Below, piece after piece: positions 46,537 through 59,275 of a stretch of 64,000 bases of DNA. Below the pieces are notes generated by a model, which saw only the letters and a program-made list of their open reading frames with translations, had not been told where the DNA came from and ran no database searches. A program made the translations under genes and the position numbers. Position 1 is the first letter of the stretch; each line of letters begins with the position of its first letter. The DNA is taken from assembly GCA_038093515.1 (NCBI GenBank), contig JBBPSI010000008.1, forward strand, positions 248,001-312,000. Direction: 5' to 3'. The stretch comes from Butyriboletus loyo. Taxonomy: Eukaryota > Basidiomycota > Agaricomycetes > Boletales > Boletaceae.

Positions 46537-48605
46537 TTAGAGCATCACCACACCAACACCTCTTCCGGCCCCCACACCACCGAGAGCTGTGGCACCTGTC
46601 ATTAATGCCGTTCTCCAGTTGTACAGGTAGAAGTTGAGCAAGCCGTCCCCGGCACCAAACTTGAATCTGTATGAGACCAAACAGCAAAATAAAACGCGTT
46701 TATCGCAGCGTACCTTAAGATCATCCAGGAAGTTCTTGTTGTCCATCAGACTGACTGCATTGAACACGTCAAATTTTGCTTGGCCGGCGATGATCATTGC
46801 ATCTCCAATCAGCTGAGTGAGCCGCTTCTTCAGTTTTACTTCGGTGTCATCTTCAGGTGCGAATGCGATATCGCTTGCATAATAGAATAGGTAACATGCC
46901 TCGACGACGTCGTGCTTGGGGCTATTAATCACCGTCGATGGGAGAGAGTAGAACGAGAAGAAGTCGGTCACGCGGTGCGTTTCAGGATCCTGCCCCACAC
47001 ATCCCAATACAAGGTTGAGGCATGGAATCCAATGTTGTGACATGCAACACCACTCACCTCAACGATGTATGTCCACACCACCTGCTTTGACCGTCTATTA
47101 TTTTCCGAGGGTTGATCCGGCTCTCCCTTTCCACTGAGGAACTGGTGTCGCACTTCATCGATGGTCATGAGGGGGACCATGTCGAAGCGCAGCATATATC
47201 GCGCAAATAGATCTGTTACTTCGGGAATATCCCTTTCCTCTATCTCGCGCAGACCAGGTAATGTCGTCTTGGGATCTACTTTGTAGATCCGGATCATACG
47301 CGCAAGAGTCATGTTCCGTGGGACGTAAGCAAATTTTACATCGACGAGTTTCGGTACGTTGACCAAACGGTGATAGTACCTGCACAGACGTGAGATGATG
47401 ATACTGATATCTGATACGAGGAAAAACGAAACGCACTGGCAAGTTGCGACCGGGGTTGGAAGGAGAAGCCCAACGGTGTAGATCGCCTGAGCGATCCCAC
47501 AGAGATTAACTTGTCGTGTGACTTCTTTGATGAGTACAGGTGTGAGTCGCTTTGAGCGCAATTTTTTGTGGACACAAAGGTAGTTGATTTCGCTCGCGCG
47601 AAAGACGCTGCATGAGATTAAAATTAACCCAGCTAAGAGTGTACGAGACAGCTCACTTTTGACGCACGCGAAGGGTCATCGGAACACCGGAGATAAAGGC
47701 AACGAGTTTTTTATTCGAAGAAACTCTAACACCAACGTGCCATTCTTTATAATAACCCGGTGGTTTGAGGGCCCTGCGATGGCATTAATTCTTCGTCGTT
47801 TACCGTGATAAAACAATTGATATACCATTCAAGGAATTCGGCGCTGTACTTGAAGCGGAAGGCAGCTTCGTCATCCTCGACATAGTTTAGTGACAGTAGG
47901 TCATAAACCTCTTTGATCTTGAACCTGGGTGAGCGTAGAAATTTACTGGGACCCGTATAGCACATGCCTGCTTGGGGTCATTAAGGTCCAGAGTAGACCA
48001 CTCGAAGTCCTTTGGCAAAGGATATGGTTCTTGGCGAACCTTCTCTATTGCCTTGGTGGGCTCGATATACCCATCGTCAGCGGGTGGTTGATCGCCTAGG
48101 TGATAATGACCGTTTAAACATGCCCTTGGATGAAGGTGATTTGACTTACCCAGTTGAGGGACGGGTTGCGTTGCCCAAAACTTGAGAAGGATAATTACGC
48201 ACATTGAAGACGAAAACAAGTGGACAACGCTACCTTGTGCTCTCCGAGAGTGCCCTTTCCGCGTCCAGCGATGCTCGTCTTCCCTTTGAGCGCGTCCATA
48301 AGTTTGAAGTGATTCAGCGCTTGCCTGACAGCCTCAGCGTCCGCTGAAGCTACTCCAGCGCTTTGCTCAGCCTTGACGGCGTGATCTACAGCAGAGTGCG
48401 GTATCTCATTTCCGTGCAACGAGTCCAGGATTCTGGTGGCTTTGGATTTCTTCTTCTTCTTGCGCTTGGATGACGACGCTTGTGGTGCCTCCGGGGAGTC
48501 GTCTTTGTGTCCATGGTGTTCTGCCTCAGATCCAGAAGAGTGGTCTTCCCGATCGCTTTCGTGTGTCGTGTCTATGATTTCTTGTATGGGATTCGTATGA
48601 GACAT
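46537..48605 (-). CDS. NMT1: Glycylpeptide N-myristoyltransferase
   Basis: Transfers myristate from myristoyl-CoA to N-terminal glycine of proteins; essential in fungi. ATG 48605 opens [20 protein letters not shown], a charged His/Lys-rich leader with [12 protein letters not shown], the ribosome-targeting type of tail. The catalytic domain starts [12 protein letters not shown] and includes [56 protein letters not shown], then [20 protein letters not shown] (the acyl-CoA motif) and the second GNAT-like half with [20 protein letters not shown]. The end is [20 protein letters not shown] and then [20 protein letters not shown]. Family NMTs usually end at a catalytic C-terminal Leu/Gln just after the YLYNW block, so the 20 Gly/Val-rich extra residues are unusual. 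Confidence 0.95.
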
Positions 48606-48658
48606 CCTGAAGGCGATTTCAACGATGCTGAGATCGCACAAACAAGACTTTACACAGT

Positions 48659-50113
48659 TCATCTATAATACGACACAGCCACGATCTCCCTCCGTCTCTT
48701 CTTGACTCTCTCAGCGAGGCTGGTATCCTCGATGGTACCATCATCCTGCGACATCGAGTCTATTATTACTGGAAGCTCATCCGCGTCAAGCGATGCAATC
48801 TTCCTCGCTCGTTTACTGCTCGAGGACCGGTCGGCTGGAGTTGCCGTCGGGGTCGAACTTGGAGTGATATCTATCGAGGTAGAAGGGGATGCAGGCATTC
48901 CGTAGGAGGAGAAAACCTTCAAATCAGCGGTAAAAAGAACCTGCTTTTCTTGTGAGCTCGGGATTTTGCATGTGGTGCTAACCACGCACTGAGTGTGCCC
49001 AACCAGCGTATTCGCCCCATGTGTCAGCCAGTTTGCCGTTGATCTCGTCGTAGAGTTTTGGGGTCATGGAAACCTTCTTCGAACTTCCAAGGGAACGGAA
49101 TCCGTAATGTTTCGCTGCGATTTGATGAACATGGGTGTCCACTGGGATAACTTCTCTCTATGCCATCGAGATCAGTATGGATTCTAGGTGTCAGACATCC
49201 AAGGCTACCTTGTCCAAGCTCATGAGCAAAATGCAGTCGGCAACTTTGCGACCAACACCGACAAACCTGAGCAATTCTTCTCTTGCTTTCGGGGTATCCA
49301 AGTCCCTCAAGGTCATAAGCCACTTCTCTGCAGCTTCCATAACGCAATGTACAGTTGAATCCATCGTAGCAACAACACTATGTTCGTCAACCAGCATCTT
49401 TGCCGTTCGCTGAATGAAATTGGCGCGATATCCAAAGCCAAGAGACCGCAGTTCTGTTGCAACCTCAGGAACAGCAAGAGCACTCGGGGGTGGAAAGGGA
49501 TGATAAGTTACACACTTCGCCGTACCGTCCGAGTCAATAATTGGAGGTTCGATGGACAGGAGGGGCGGTGCGTAGTGCTTGCAAAGAGCATGAACCATCT
49601 TTGTGATACGTGCGATATTGTTATTCGAAGAGCAAATGAATCTACGTGCGATCTTGTCGAATCTCGAGACCAGTATTTTTTGTTCACTCACGAGACGAGG
49701 TTCTCCCAAGGATCCTGTCGCAGCATGCGGATGCCAGGGAAGCGGGATCGGACGTTGCGAAAGACGGGATCACGTTCACTCCACTCGTCATACAACTTGA
49801 CGAGGTCGACGTCCAACTGGAAGTAGTCTTTGAGCCAAGCCAATGTTTCCTCCTCGCCAGTGTCTAGTTGCGCTGGGTCGAGATATCCGTCAGGGAAGAC
49901 GGATCGATAAAAGAGAGCATCGGAAGACTGTCTCAAGCAGACAACACGATCCTGGAGGCAAAACCGGTATTCATATGCGGTGGGCGCGGTGGGCGAGATT
50001 GGATAACTCGTCCACCGGAATGACTGTCCGCACTTCAGGACGGTAGACAACGACAACTGGACCAATGGCAGAGGAAGACATCGGAACCCTGTTGGAATGG
50101 AGATGACAGTCAT
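48659..50113 (-). CDS. OGG1: 8-oxoguanine DNA glycosylase OGG1
   Basis: Bifunctional base-excision repair enzyme removing 8-oxoG opposite C. ATG 50113 gives MTVISIPTGFRCLPLPLVQL, then LSTVLKCGQSFRW. Exon 2 includes FICSSNNNIARITKMVHALC and ELRSLGFGYRANFIQRTAKM. The helix-hairpin-helix-GPD motif is ELLRFVGVGRKVADCILLMS with the catalytic Lys in GRKVADC, and the catalytic Asp follows an intron in VPVDTHVHQIAAKHYGF. The core ends TWGEYAGWAHSVLFTADLK. A tail of about 90 Ser/Thr-rich then basic residues (KRARKIASLDADELPVIID, VKKRRREIVAVSYYR) may carry the nuclear signal. Starts only 99 bp from the NUP133 start on the other strand. Confidence 0.95.
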
Positions 50114-50212
50114 AGTAGAGTACCGTTGTATTTTCAGTTGTTTATACGCGACCCGGCCAAAGTGAGTGACAAGTACAACCTCCGAACGGCTTGCGCGACC
50201 ACCACGAACTCG

Positions 50213-53200
50213 ATGGCGACGTTCGCTTCTCCACCACCTCGGAGGACCCATAGATATGCGACACCACGGCCGTCGTCCGGGTCGCCACCTCGACCGCGCA
50301 GGCTCATCGGTGCCCACCGCGTCGCGCCTGCCGCTACTCCCCCGCACTCAGTAGCAGAGTCCGGGATGGAAGTCGATGAAGCACCGACACTTGGAACATA
50401 TGCCCAGACAGAGAAGACATCGGGCCAAAAAGACACCATATTCGCAAAAACAGAGGAACTGATAGTCGGGTTATATGGCGCATTGCCAGTGGAAGTCAAA
50501 CAAGCTCTTCGATCCACAGGTGCGCGTCCTCACAAGTTGGCCAGTTGCGCAATCCACCATGTTTATTGTACATAGATTTTCTGGTGGAGTCGTATACTGG
50601 ATGCATTGACATTACCTCGGGGTACACGCTCGTCGCGTCTGCAAAGACGTGCTTTCTCTGGTCCCATGCCACACTCAAGCCAACCTCACCAAGCCCAACG
50701 TGCTATATCCTTCCGTGTCCTCCTTCTCCCAGTCACACAAACGTCACATCTCTTGCACCACATCATACCATTGTCCCTTCCCGTTCGCGCTCCATTGAAC
50801 CAGGTCTCATCCTCGTCTCCCCTACCGGAGCGACGCGTTTTTGGCCCTCAATCTCCTCTGGACTTTCAGGAGGAGGCACATTCGAGGCGATGTATCTTCC
50901 TCTTGAGGCCGCTGGAGAAGAATATGTCTCGTGTCTTGTTCGAACCAATGTAGGGGGCCTCGGCGGGGGATCCGGAGGATCATATGCGTACCTAGCTGCC
51001 ACATCTACGGGCAGGATATTTCGGTTAGGAATCACCTCTCAAGGTGGAAAATACACCCTCACAGTGCGGCCTTTCGCCCCTCCAACACCATCTTCTTCCC
51101 TCTCCCTCGTGCGCCTCCTTGGATGGTCAGCCCCGTCCCCCGCAGTACGTCCGGAGCCGGGTAATGTTGTTGCGCTCGTGTCATCTGGAAACGATATGTT
51201 TATCCTGGTCGAGACCAGGATCCAAAAATGGGCACTGGGAACGGAAGAATTGAAGGGCGAAGCAGACGTGGCGGAGGTCGTGCGGAACGCCATTGGCGGG
51301 GGTGTTGGCATACAGGATCTTGAGGGTGTTGATCTCGCTGTCGAGGGGTAAGCAATTTCATGAGACCAATCTCATTCTCTCTAATCATAAGATGCCAAGT
51401 CCAAATACGCTTGTGCTCTTGGTTTCCTATGCTTCTGCAGGGGCTGAGGAGGATCCTGGCGCGATGATCGTCGACCAGTTCAGCTTTGGACCTCGTAGGG
51501 TGTATGTCATCCTCCACCTGGTGGCACACGGTGATTCATGGGGTGTCGATGGCGTCACTGTAGTGCCTTATGTTTCTGTGAGTGTTTCTTGCGTGGTCGG
51601 ATTGGGGCCAAGGCTCATTCCTTTTTCCTAATTTCGGCGGGACACGCTAATCTTGTATTTAAACATGCTATCAGAATGCTTCTTCCCCGCCTGCGCATCC
51701 ACGGTTGACACTCCTTTCTAGGGGAGCGGTCATTGCAGTGTTATTCGGGGAAGTCGTGATTTTCTGTGCTCGAGGCACGTGCTTGCTCCTCTCCCGTTCG
51801 CTGATTAGGTACCTTACCGCGCACCTGTTCCAGACACTCCTTATCACGACCGTCTTGTTCTCAAGTCTTCGAGTGACCGATTCCTCGGGCTTTCCGCACT
51901 CCCCCCGGTTATCACTCTTGACCATGCAGATCCGAGCAATAATAGCGCGGACACTGATAGTGGAGATGAGGTAGATGAGGCTGAGGTCCTGATGGTAACA
52001 GGCGACTTGATGCTAAGAGTCTCACTGGACATAGAAAAAGTGCAAGAATTCAAGGCCGAGTGAGTAGTGCCTTTCTTGCCTTTTCCTTTTTTTTACGTCG
52101 TGGTTTCTTCTGCATATTGATATGTTGTGGAACAGGTCCCTCCCCAATCTGCTCAGAGCTACCTTGAAGCAAGCCATTTTATACTCACCCATTCCTGCCA
52201 ATCCTCTGCAATTCATTCTCCCACCTTCACCGGTACTCGACGGAGAAGCGCTCATGCGCGCTGCAGAAGGTATCAGCTCTGCAGTAGTGGCTAGTGGTAA
52301 GTCGTAGTTCCCTCGTTCTGTCTCCGGGTTTCGCCTTCCTGTCTTGCTTCTTCACACTGGCTGGTTGGTGTTGATCGGCCACCCCATTGCTTCAGATGCT
52401 GAAATTATCCGGCCGAACCATGATCTTACCTACCAACTGACCGCGCGGAAAGAGCGGTTAAGCTGGCTCATCAGGTTCATCAACGACAATGGCGCTTTGG
52501 GAAAGGTAAGTGTGACGTCGTTCGCTTTTTGAATCACCCTCTTGTCGTTCAAAAAGAAACGCGTTCATCACCGCAGCGATGGAAATGATTAAAACTTGGT
52601 TGGAGGATACCCGTGCTGATTCATACGATCTCACTAGATGTCTCAAAGAAGTCGTCAACGTCTGGCGATCGATGCTGAGAAGCTCTACGCATGCCACCAG
52701 CTTTGGGTCCGATTGAATGAATACATCGAGTGAGTCAACTCATAAAGTTGTCCTAACATTGAGACTGACATTTCCCAGCGCTGGTGCAATTCATTCCATT
52801 ATCACAGATGCTATTCATGCATTCACTGCCACCCATAACTTGTCCACTTCGGCCCCTTCATCTTATCCGGCATCTCCGCTGATGTCCGAGCCAGCCCCCC
52901 CACAAGATATCACGCGAGACTTCTTCAAGTATCGTGTTTCTGATGTGGGAAGATTGTTGGTGTTCATGGTGGACTACCTGGGTCAGCTAGAAGGGAGTGG
53001 ATATGGGAGTACTGGGGCTCTGAAAGAGCTCGGGGGAGCCGTTGTGGTCAGTCGTGTTCATGTCTTCTAACTATCGGAGTCGCGTATCTAACTGGGCTGG
53101 TCGTTGTTCGCAGGCGACACTTCAAGCTGCACTTGCGTACCGCGCATATAATCTTGGGGTATATGGTATCGAGCTTCCAATGATTAAGCCGTGGACAAGT

Positions 53201-55099
53201 AGACCCGCTGTCACTGATGCAGTACTGAACCTTGTTGATTCCGCGACGAAGGTGGCCACGGTTAGTGGGGGTAACAGTGCCGGAAAGGACGTGGTAGATA
53301 TGTTACCTGAACTGGCAACGCTATTGTTTGCATGTGTGCAGGAGAGGCTTGATTGGCTCGCAAGGCAAGTACTCCCCGTTTCCCATATATACCTTTGTCA
53401 ACGTGCACTTTTTTGGCCTCCAGCCCGATTGCAGCTGATGATCCAAACTCGCAGAGGGACAGACAGGAGCTAGAAGATAAGTTTGCGCAACTTAGGCCCG
53501 AGGTCCTTGAGACCCTGCGTACGTTGCTTTTGGGACATTATTCTTTATTTAGCCTCCCTCAATGGAACCTTCTCTTTAGGTGTAACTTTGCACCTCCAGC
53601 AAGCCCTCGCCCTCGCAACCACCTACACTGACTTCCCCTCCCTTGCCTCGCTCCTCCTCCGCCCGACCCCATACCCCCCTGCCTCGAATCCTCAGGCGTC
53701 CCTCATTAAAAGCTACCTTGCCAGATACGGTGATGAGTTTGGCAGCGAAGTCGTACGATGGTGTATTGAACAAGGTGAGGCTCGGGTCGTCTTTGCAGAG
53801 GAAGACGTATGGGGTCCCATCATGGACAAACTCTTTGCAAAGGACAAGAAAGGCAAGGGGAGAGAGGGCGAAGAGCGGGTAGTGAGGTCAGAGTATAACA
53901 CCATCGCATGGGTCAACGACATGGGGAGGGTTAGGTTTGGAAACGCGAGCGGGATGCTGTTGGGAGAGGCAGCAGGAGCGAGCGACCTTGGAGTGAAACA
54001 TGTACGTGTTTGGCATCGTTCTAGTTGTTCCATATCCCCCGCACTAACTTGCCTTTCTTGGATGGTTAGTTTATGCTCTCTCTTGGAAAGCTCTCCCAGC
54101 TTGCAAACTTGCAAGAAGGTGGGACGTTGGATGAAACAATGCTCGATGGTGCGGTGCTGGTTTACTTTGGGATCATTTTTTTCCGAATCTGACGACCTTT
54201 GCGGTAGCGTTTCATGATGGTCTGGACTTTGTTGCTGTGCAGGAAAAGTTGCTCGCAGAATTCCAAGGCATAGTGAGCGCCATGCGCGGAAAGCAAAAGA
54301 ATAGTCTGGACGCGCAGGTGGACGCTGTTCTGTCGGCAAAAGCGAAGAAACTCAAGGAAAACGAACGGAAGGGTCTCGTCATGGTGCGTATTTGCACCTG
54401 ATGTAACTTGTAGTACTCACCCGAGTCACTGACACGGACAGGTGCTCAAAAACCATGTGAGGGACATGTTGCATGGGAAGGTGTTGAACGTTGAAGGCAT
54501 GGTGGATGTGCTGACGCTCAAAGATAACTCGGATAGCATAGACGACTATGCGACCGCATTGCATCTGCTTGCAAGAGCTGAGGTAAATTCTCCTGTGCGT
54601 TACCCATTAGCGGCTGAATCTATCATTCAGGACACTCCGGATGTCCGACGACTATCGTCATTCAGAAGAGCTTGGTGTCGAGTGTACTACCATGATGAGT
54701 GCGTCTGCCGGTCTCTTTGCATGTTTCGTATTCTTAGTTCTACTTTACAGTTGGGATGTCATCCGCCAAACAGCTAACGTTACCGACGCTCAACTAAAAG
54801 CCCGCTTCTGCGCGACCGCATTGTACCACACCCTCATGCTTATCCTACCAACGATTGCATCGACCTCCCCAAATGAATCATTGCCGGAAGGCTTTGACCT
54901 TGATCCTTCGCAGTGTCTATCCGTCCCGCTCATGCCGGAGACGTCATCACGATTCCCAGGCATGCCGGTTGGGATGGTGGGGGAATTGGCAAGAGACTTT
55001 AGGGCTGAGAGTTCCGTGGTGGAAAAAATGAGGTTGGGGGACGTCTACTTCAGAGTGAGAGAGTTGGCTATGGAGGAACTAGGATATGAAATGCGGTGA
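50213..55099 (+). CDS. NUP133: Nup133/Nup155-type nucleoporin
   Basis: Scaffold nucleoporin, probably of the Y-complex. ATG 50213 gives a Pro/Arg-rich tail (MATFASPPPRRTHRYATPRP) ahead of an N-terminal beta propeller: DITSGYTLVASAKTCFLWSH, LILVSPTGATRFWPSISSGL, SYAYLAATSTGRIFRLGITS and LVSSGNDMFILVETRIQKWA. The remaining two thirds are helical with many short exons, for example LEQAILYSPIPANPLQFIL, ADLRPEVLETLRTLL-like pieces, YNTIAWVNDMGRVRFGNASG and GKVLNVEGMVDVLTLKDNSD. The C-terminus is VYFRVRELAMEELGYEMR at 55099. The blade-plus-helical layout and the propeller sequence favour Nup133 over Nup155, but the distinction is an inference. At least 14 introns; not all were placed. Confidence 0.85.
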
Positions 55100-55198
55100 A
55101 GACTGGTTGTTGTACGTGGGACCTACATGCCACCCTAAAAACATATCGATGCTGAGATGAGGTTTCTCTGGAGCGAAACCGTCCTTGCTATTGTATCG

Positions 55199-55778
55199 TC
55201 ATAGAATGCGTCGCTTGAAACGTTGGTACTCTACACGAATGGCGAGAAGGATGTTTTCCCAATTACGCTTTCGCCATTCGGTGGCGTATTCGTCCTGCCT
55301 TGTTTTTTCCTGCATCACCCATTTTTTGTAAAACCCTGAGAGTGCATTTTCGTGCATTTCGGGAGAGGCAGACTCGGGAAGAGACCCCAAGACGGATTGT
55401 TTGGCTGTTTCGAATCGAGAGTTGCTCTAGCGTATTATAGCCGTGAGGAACATATCCAACGGGAGGCTGTCGACGACGTACATCTGTCCAGAAATTGTGA
55501 TTGAACGCGTCGAATTGTTCTCGGGCAAGCTTGTGCTGTAGCTCCAGAGTATGATCGTGCGGAACGTCTGTGAACTCGTTGAGAGAGTAGGGGTGGTTGA
55601 CATGCGATTCGAGCTGTCCTTGGGAATGCGATGCTGCTGGGGTGGGTGTGTCCGTGTAGATGATAGGACGGAGGTTGGAGATGGGGTCGTTGGGTCCGAC
55701 TAGGTGTCGAGATACAGAAGAGACATGGAGTGAGCGAGTGAGTGAGGTGAGGGTGCGGAGGTGTAACGGTCTGTACAT
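55199..55778 (-). CDS. COA8/APOPT-like mitochondrial protein
   Basis: Homologue of COA8 (APOPT1), a mitochondrial factor that protects cytochrome c oxidase assembly. ATG 55778 gives an Arg/Ser-rich presequence MYRPLHLRTLTSLTRSLHVS. Then the family signature RHLVGPNDPISNLRPIIYTD, and LAREQFDAFNHNFWTDVRRR. A frame change is needed near 55430-55470 (a short intron ending GCTAG is possible) to reach RFETAKQSVLGSLPESASPE. The C-terminal block is SGFYKKWVMQEKTRQDEYAT and EWRKRNWENILLAIRVEYQR, matching FYKxFL...YNxxWYKRN of animal COA8. If the short intron is not real, the gene is frameshifted. Convergent with NUP133. Confidence 0.82.
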
Positions 55779-56174
55779 CGTCGTCGTCGTGGCACGACGT
55801 GGACTGAAGTCTCGGTTAGGAAGTACACTATGTACTATATGCCTTGACAACTGGCTCAGGTGAAAAATACACCAGGGTTGCTTGACGAAACTGTATTCTA
55901 AATAAGTCGTACTGTAGAACTCTATCAGCCAATTATCCGATACGATCGCTATGAGACAGACAACAATGTATACTCACTCATGGTACAGTAGGCGCATTTT
56001 TAGTGCCCGGCGTCCCTTAGTTTCGTGGTTCTCAACACCGACCATCACAAGGCGCTGCGGTTGGCACCGTGACGCAGCCCTGCCAAATTCCAATACACAC
56101 TTTCCCTCAGTGCCTTTCCCTTTACCAACTCGTTTCCCTCCGTTCGGACTGCGTCCCGTGGACCTAATCAAACT
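55779..56174. promoter_or_regulatory. Divergent promoter region of COA8-like and AIG1-like genes
   Basis: 396 bp between two start codons. A 98-codon plus-strand frame (55951-56247) crosses it but overlaps the AIG1-like start in another frame and resembles nothing. It contains AT-rich tracts near 55900-55940; no TATA box is clear. Confidence 0.4.
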
Positions 56175-57094
56175 ATGCGACGACTGCTGGCATTCGTTTT
56201 ACATGCAATCGCAGCAAATGTCATGGCGTGGGGATGGCTCACTATAACTGAGCAGGGTGGTGTCGGGGACTGGATGAGGGTGCAAAAGGGTAGTTATTTC
56301 CAGTTTCTAACGAACCAAGGGTAACGTAGCGCTTGGCCGAGTAACCATGCAGAAGCTAACTCGGGGCTTGTTTGCGATCAGACTGATCATCACATGGTCA
56401 TACATGGTCGTCAGTCTCTTCTATGACTTGTTCCCGTCCGTGTCAGGTGAGTATCGCCGTAGAAAGACGAGTCCATCACAAAACCGACAGAACAAACACC
56501 AGTCGCTCGTGATGTCAAGAGGGCACTCATGATGATATCGTTGCCGGCAAGCGAACCCTCTCTCCACTGACCCTGGCCACAATCCAAAGCTGACTTGTAC
56601 CCCTTTTACCGCAGTTGGAATTCGTCATCTCGTCCATTTACTGGTCACTCATTGTGTTCGCCCCACACCTCATCATGCCTCCTGCAGGCGGACCAGGACC
56701 CTTGCCTGGAGCCCCACCGCAGTTCATGCGTCTCCCCCTTACGACCGATCTGGCCTTGCATGCCTCGCCTCTGTTCACCCTCTTGGTCGACTTTTTCGTC
56801 TTTGAATCCAAGTTCTCAAAGATTCACGTCCGCAAGGTTGCGCCGGTAGCCGTCATCGTATTCACCGTCTGGTATGCTTTGTTCGTAGAATACTGCGCCG
56901 CGTTCAACGGATCGTGTGAGTTGCCTCTCGTTTCCAGTGCACGGTCTGACGATTTTTTCACCGGCCACGCCTGGATTCTAGTCCCATACCCGTTCTTGAC
57001 ACATAGCCCTTTTGCGGGACGTGTCTTGATCTATATCACCACCACCGGGATAGCCCTGGGTTGCTTTAGAACGCTCAACGCATTGCATACATGA
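56175..57094 (+). CDS. AIG1/FAR-17a-like multipass membrane protein
   Basis: Family of AIG1/ADTRP, membrane threonine hydrolases in animals that cleave fatty-acid esters of hydroxy fatty acids; the fungal role is unproven. ATG 56175 gives MRRLLAFVLHAIAANVMAWG (helix 1). After introns come LIITWSYMVVSLFYDLFPSV, ALMMISLP and LEFVISSIYWSLIVFAPHLI, then DLALHASPLFTLLVDFFVFE with the conserved LxxHxxP-type His, VAVIVFTVWYALFVEYCAAF, WILVPYPFLTHSPFAGRVLI and a last helix. The end is RTLNALHT. The intron between ISLP and LEF starts with GC (GCAAGC, about 56546) rather than GT. A 15-residue Pro/Gly loop PPAGGPGPLPGAPPQ lies after helix 3. Confidence 0.85.
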
Positions 57095-57168
57095 TCACGA
57101 GCACATTGGTTCGTTTTACACGAGGAATTTTTAGACTGTAGCCAGTACGCCGGCGCATGTCGGAACCG

Positions 57169-59275
57169 TTAACATATTTTGCCCTGCATTACCACTCGCG
57201 AACCACTGAGTTTCAAGGTTCCCGTTCCTGAATCGACCGTTTCCGACCGACGTGTCAGCACATGTTGCATCACCATCAACAGCGAACACCCAGTGAGCGC
57301 AATCAGCTACCGAATCGCGTCAGTATGTTCGCTCGTTGGATCGATCAACAGACCATACTCCGCTGAAGAGCGAGGGTCGCCACCACTTGTATTGCGAGGT
57401 GAGTAGCGCACCTGAGACAGGCCCGCCTATCAACACGGTGTCAAGTGATGGTGTGAGATGATTTCCGGTCGAGGACGCACCAAGAAGATTGCCGATGCCA
57501 ACGATTGTCATCCCAATTCCCATGCGAGCACTGGATCACCGGTTGTATGAGCATCCAGTACTTGAACGTGTGAAACTAACGAACCCGAGTTGCGAGAGGT
57601 CGCTAGTAAGTAGGACCACAAGGGGTGATAACAACGCGATATCTACCAATGGACATCGTGTTCAGTTCGATCCGTCCGACTCTACAAGGTAGGGGGAACG
57701 GGGAACTGACAAATGCCTGAAAAATAGCCATAAATCGTTCCGATTACCACGATCGTCGGGACGCTGCTCAGACCAATCATGACGAGAATGAAAATGCCGC
57801 ACACGGCGGTCGATATGATCATGAGCTTAAGCACACCAACGTAGGATGTGATGAATCCGGTAGACAATTGACCTATCAAGCTTGCCCCATTCATAAGTAC
57901 CAACTGGATGGGTAAGACATCAGTCAGACATCAAGTTAACTCGTGTGTGTGTAATAGCAGGTCACATACTGAGTAGAACGAGAACGTCTCTGAATTTCCA
58001 TGCTGGATGGAATCTAATTGCAAGTAAAAGAGCGGGAAATAGAAACCGATCTGAGAACATAGCAATCTGCCGTATCGGTAGGATCACACATCGAGGACAG
58101 CCATGGTACATGGAAAAAACACCTACCCAATGCCCATGATACAAAAAGGCGCATCGAGGATGATACCCCTTCCGACAGTCAAGTAATTTGCAGGATGTTT
58201 AGGTGGTTCCAACCGGGTGCGTATAAGGATACAGGCGATAAGAAGCAGGACGCTGACAAACGCAGCGCTTATCCGTACACCGTTGGCAAAGCCTACGCTC
58301 CGATTAAACAAGTTGTTCAGCATGATGGGGTGTATGATCGCTCCAAACGAGGACCCAGAGATGACAAGGCTCATTGCAAGCGTGCGACGTTGGCTGAAAT
58401 AGTGGGATACCACTGCCATGGTCGGGACATACACAAGCCCCTGGGCAATTCCGAGGCCGATCCCTTGGGCAAGAAGGACCTGTCATTCCAAGTCAGTGGA
58501 GTGAACACACAATATCCTGCTAGCAAGACGACGGACCTGATAATGGTGGCCTGGTTGGGTAAGCGAGAGCATGAACAAGGTGAACGACTGTAGCAACGAT
58601 CCTCCGATTAACAGATGGTAGCTTGGTAATATCAGCATAGGGTACTTGACAATGCACGAGATGGTTGGGACATACAAGTAACCCCGATCATAGAGTATAC
58701 CTGCAACAAGGCCGAAACTAGCGATCAAAAAGGCGTTGATGCTTCCTATCCAACTATCAAGCAGGTTTGTTCCGCACCCACACCAAGCTGTAGACGAGAC
58801 GTACGATATCGCCGACGTGGATTCATTCTTTAGATAATGAAGGGTGTAAAATTCTGCAACTGTCAATACATGACCATGAAGGATTCGCAGGGGTCCGTAC
58901 CTTGATAAACGCCAAACGATGAGGCGTACCTTTTTATAGTGTGAATACGCTTGTCACTCGCAAAATTAAATGATTCACGCCTACCCGAAGCCACAGAACT
59001 GGACCAACGCCCTGTCGTGTCAACAGATCAACAATCTGTATCGCTCGGACGATTCAAAGGGAAACATTGGACACTCACGCGCCAACGACCGTGCACCATG
59101 CCGCAGTGCCACCTTCAGGAAACTGGACTGGGTCGGCTTTAGCCTTGTCCAAGTCTTCCTCGGCATCTGAAACAGCAGGCTGTTGAATTTCTGCCGCAGT
59201 ATTGGTCGAAGATACGCTCGCGCGCATTCTATGTCCTGCTGTGGCAAGATCGTGGTTGCGATCCTGAGGTGTCAT
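57169..59275 (-). CDS. Monocarboxylate-transporter-like MFS protein, copy A
   Basis: MFS permease of the fungal MCT type (proton-linked monocarboxylate or riboflavin-like substrates; substrate unknown). ATG 59275 gives MTPQDRNHDLATAGHRMRAS, an acidic cytosolic tail; the longer frame begins with TTG. Helix 1 forms across three exons: FPEGGTAAWCTVVGA, LVQFCGFGYASSFGVYQ. Then SWIGSINAFLIASFGLVAGI, LLIGGSLLQSFTLFMLSLTQ, LLAQGIGLGIAQGLVYVPTM and SHYFSQRRTLAMSLVISGSS with the MFS RR signature. The C-half has ISAAFVSVLLLIACILIRTR, LMNGASLIGQLSTGFITSYV, ISTAVCGIFILVMIGLSS and GARMGIGMTIVGIGNLLG, PVSGALLTSQYKWWRPSLF. It ends RVVMQGKIC. About ten introns, all of which can be spliced in phase. Confidence 0.88.
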
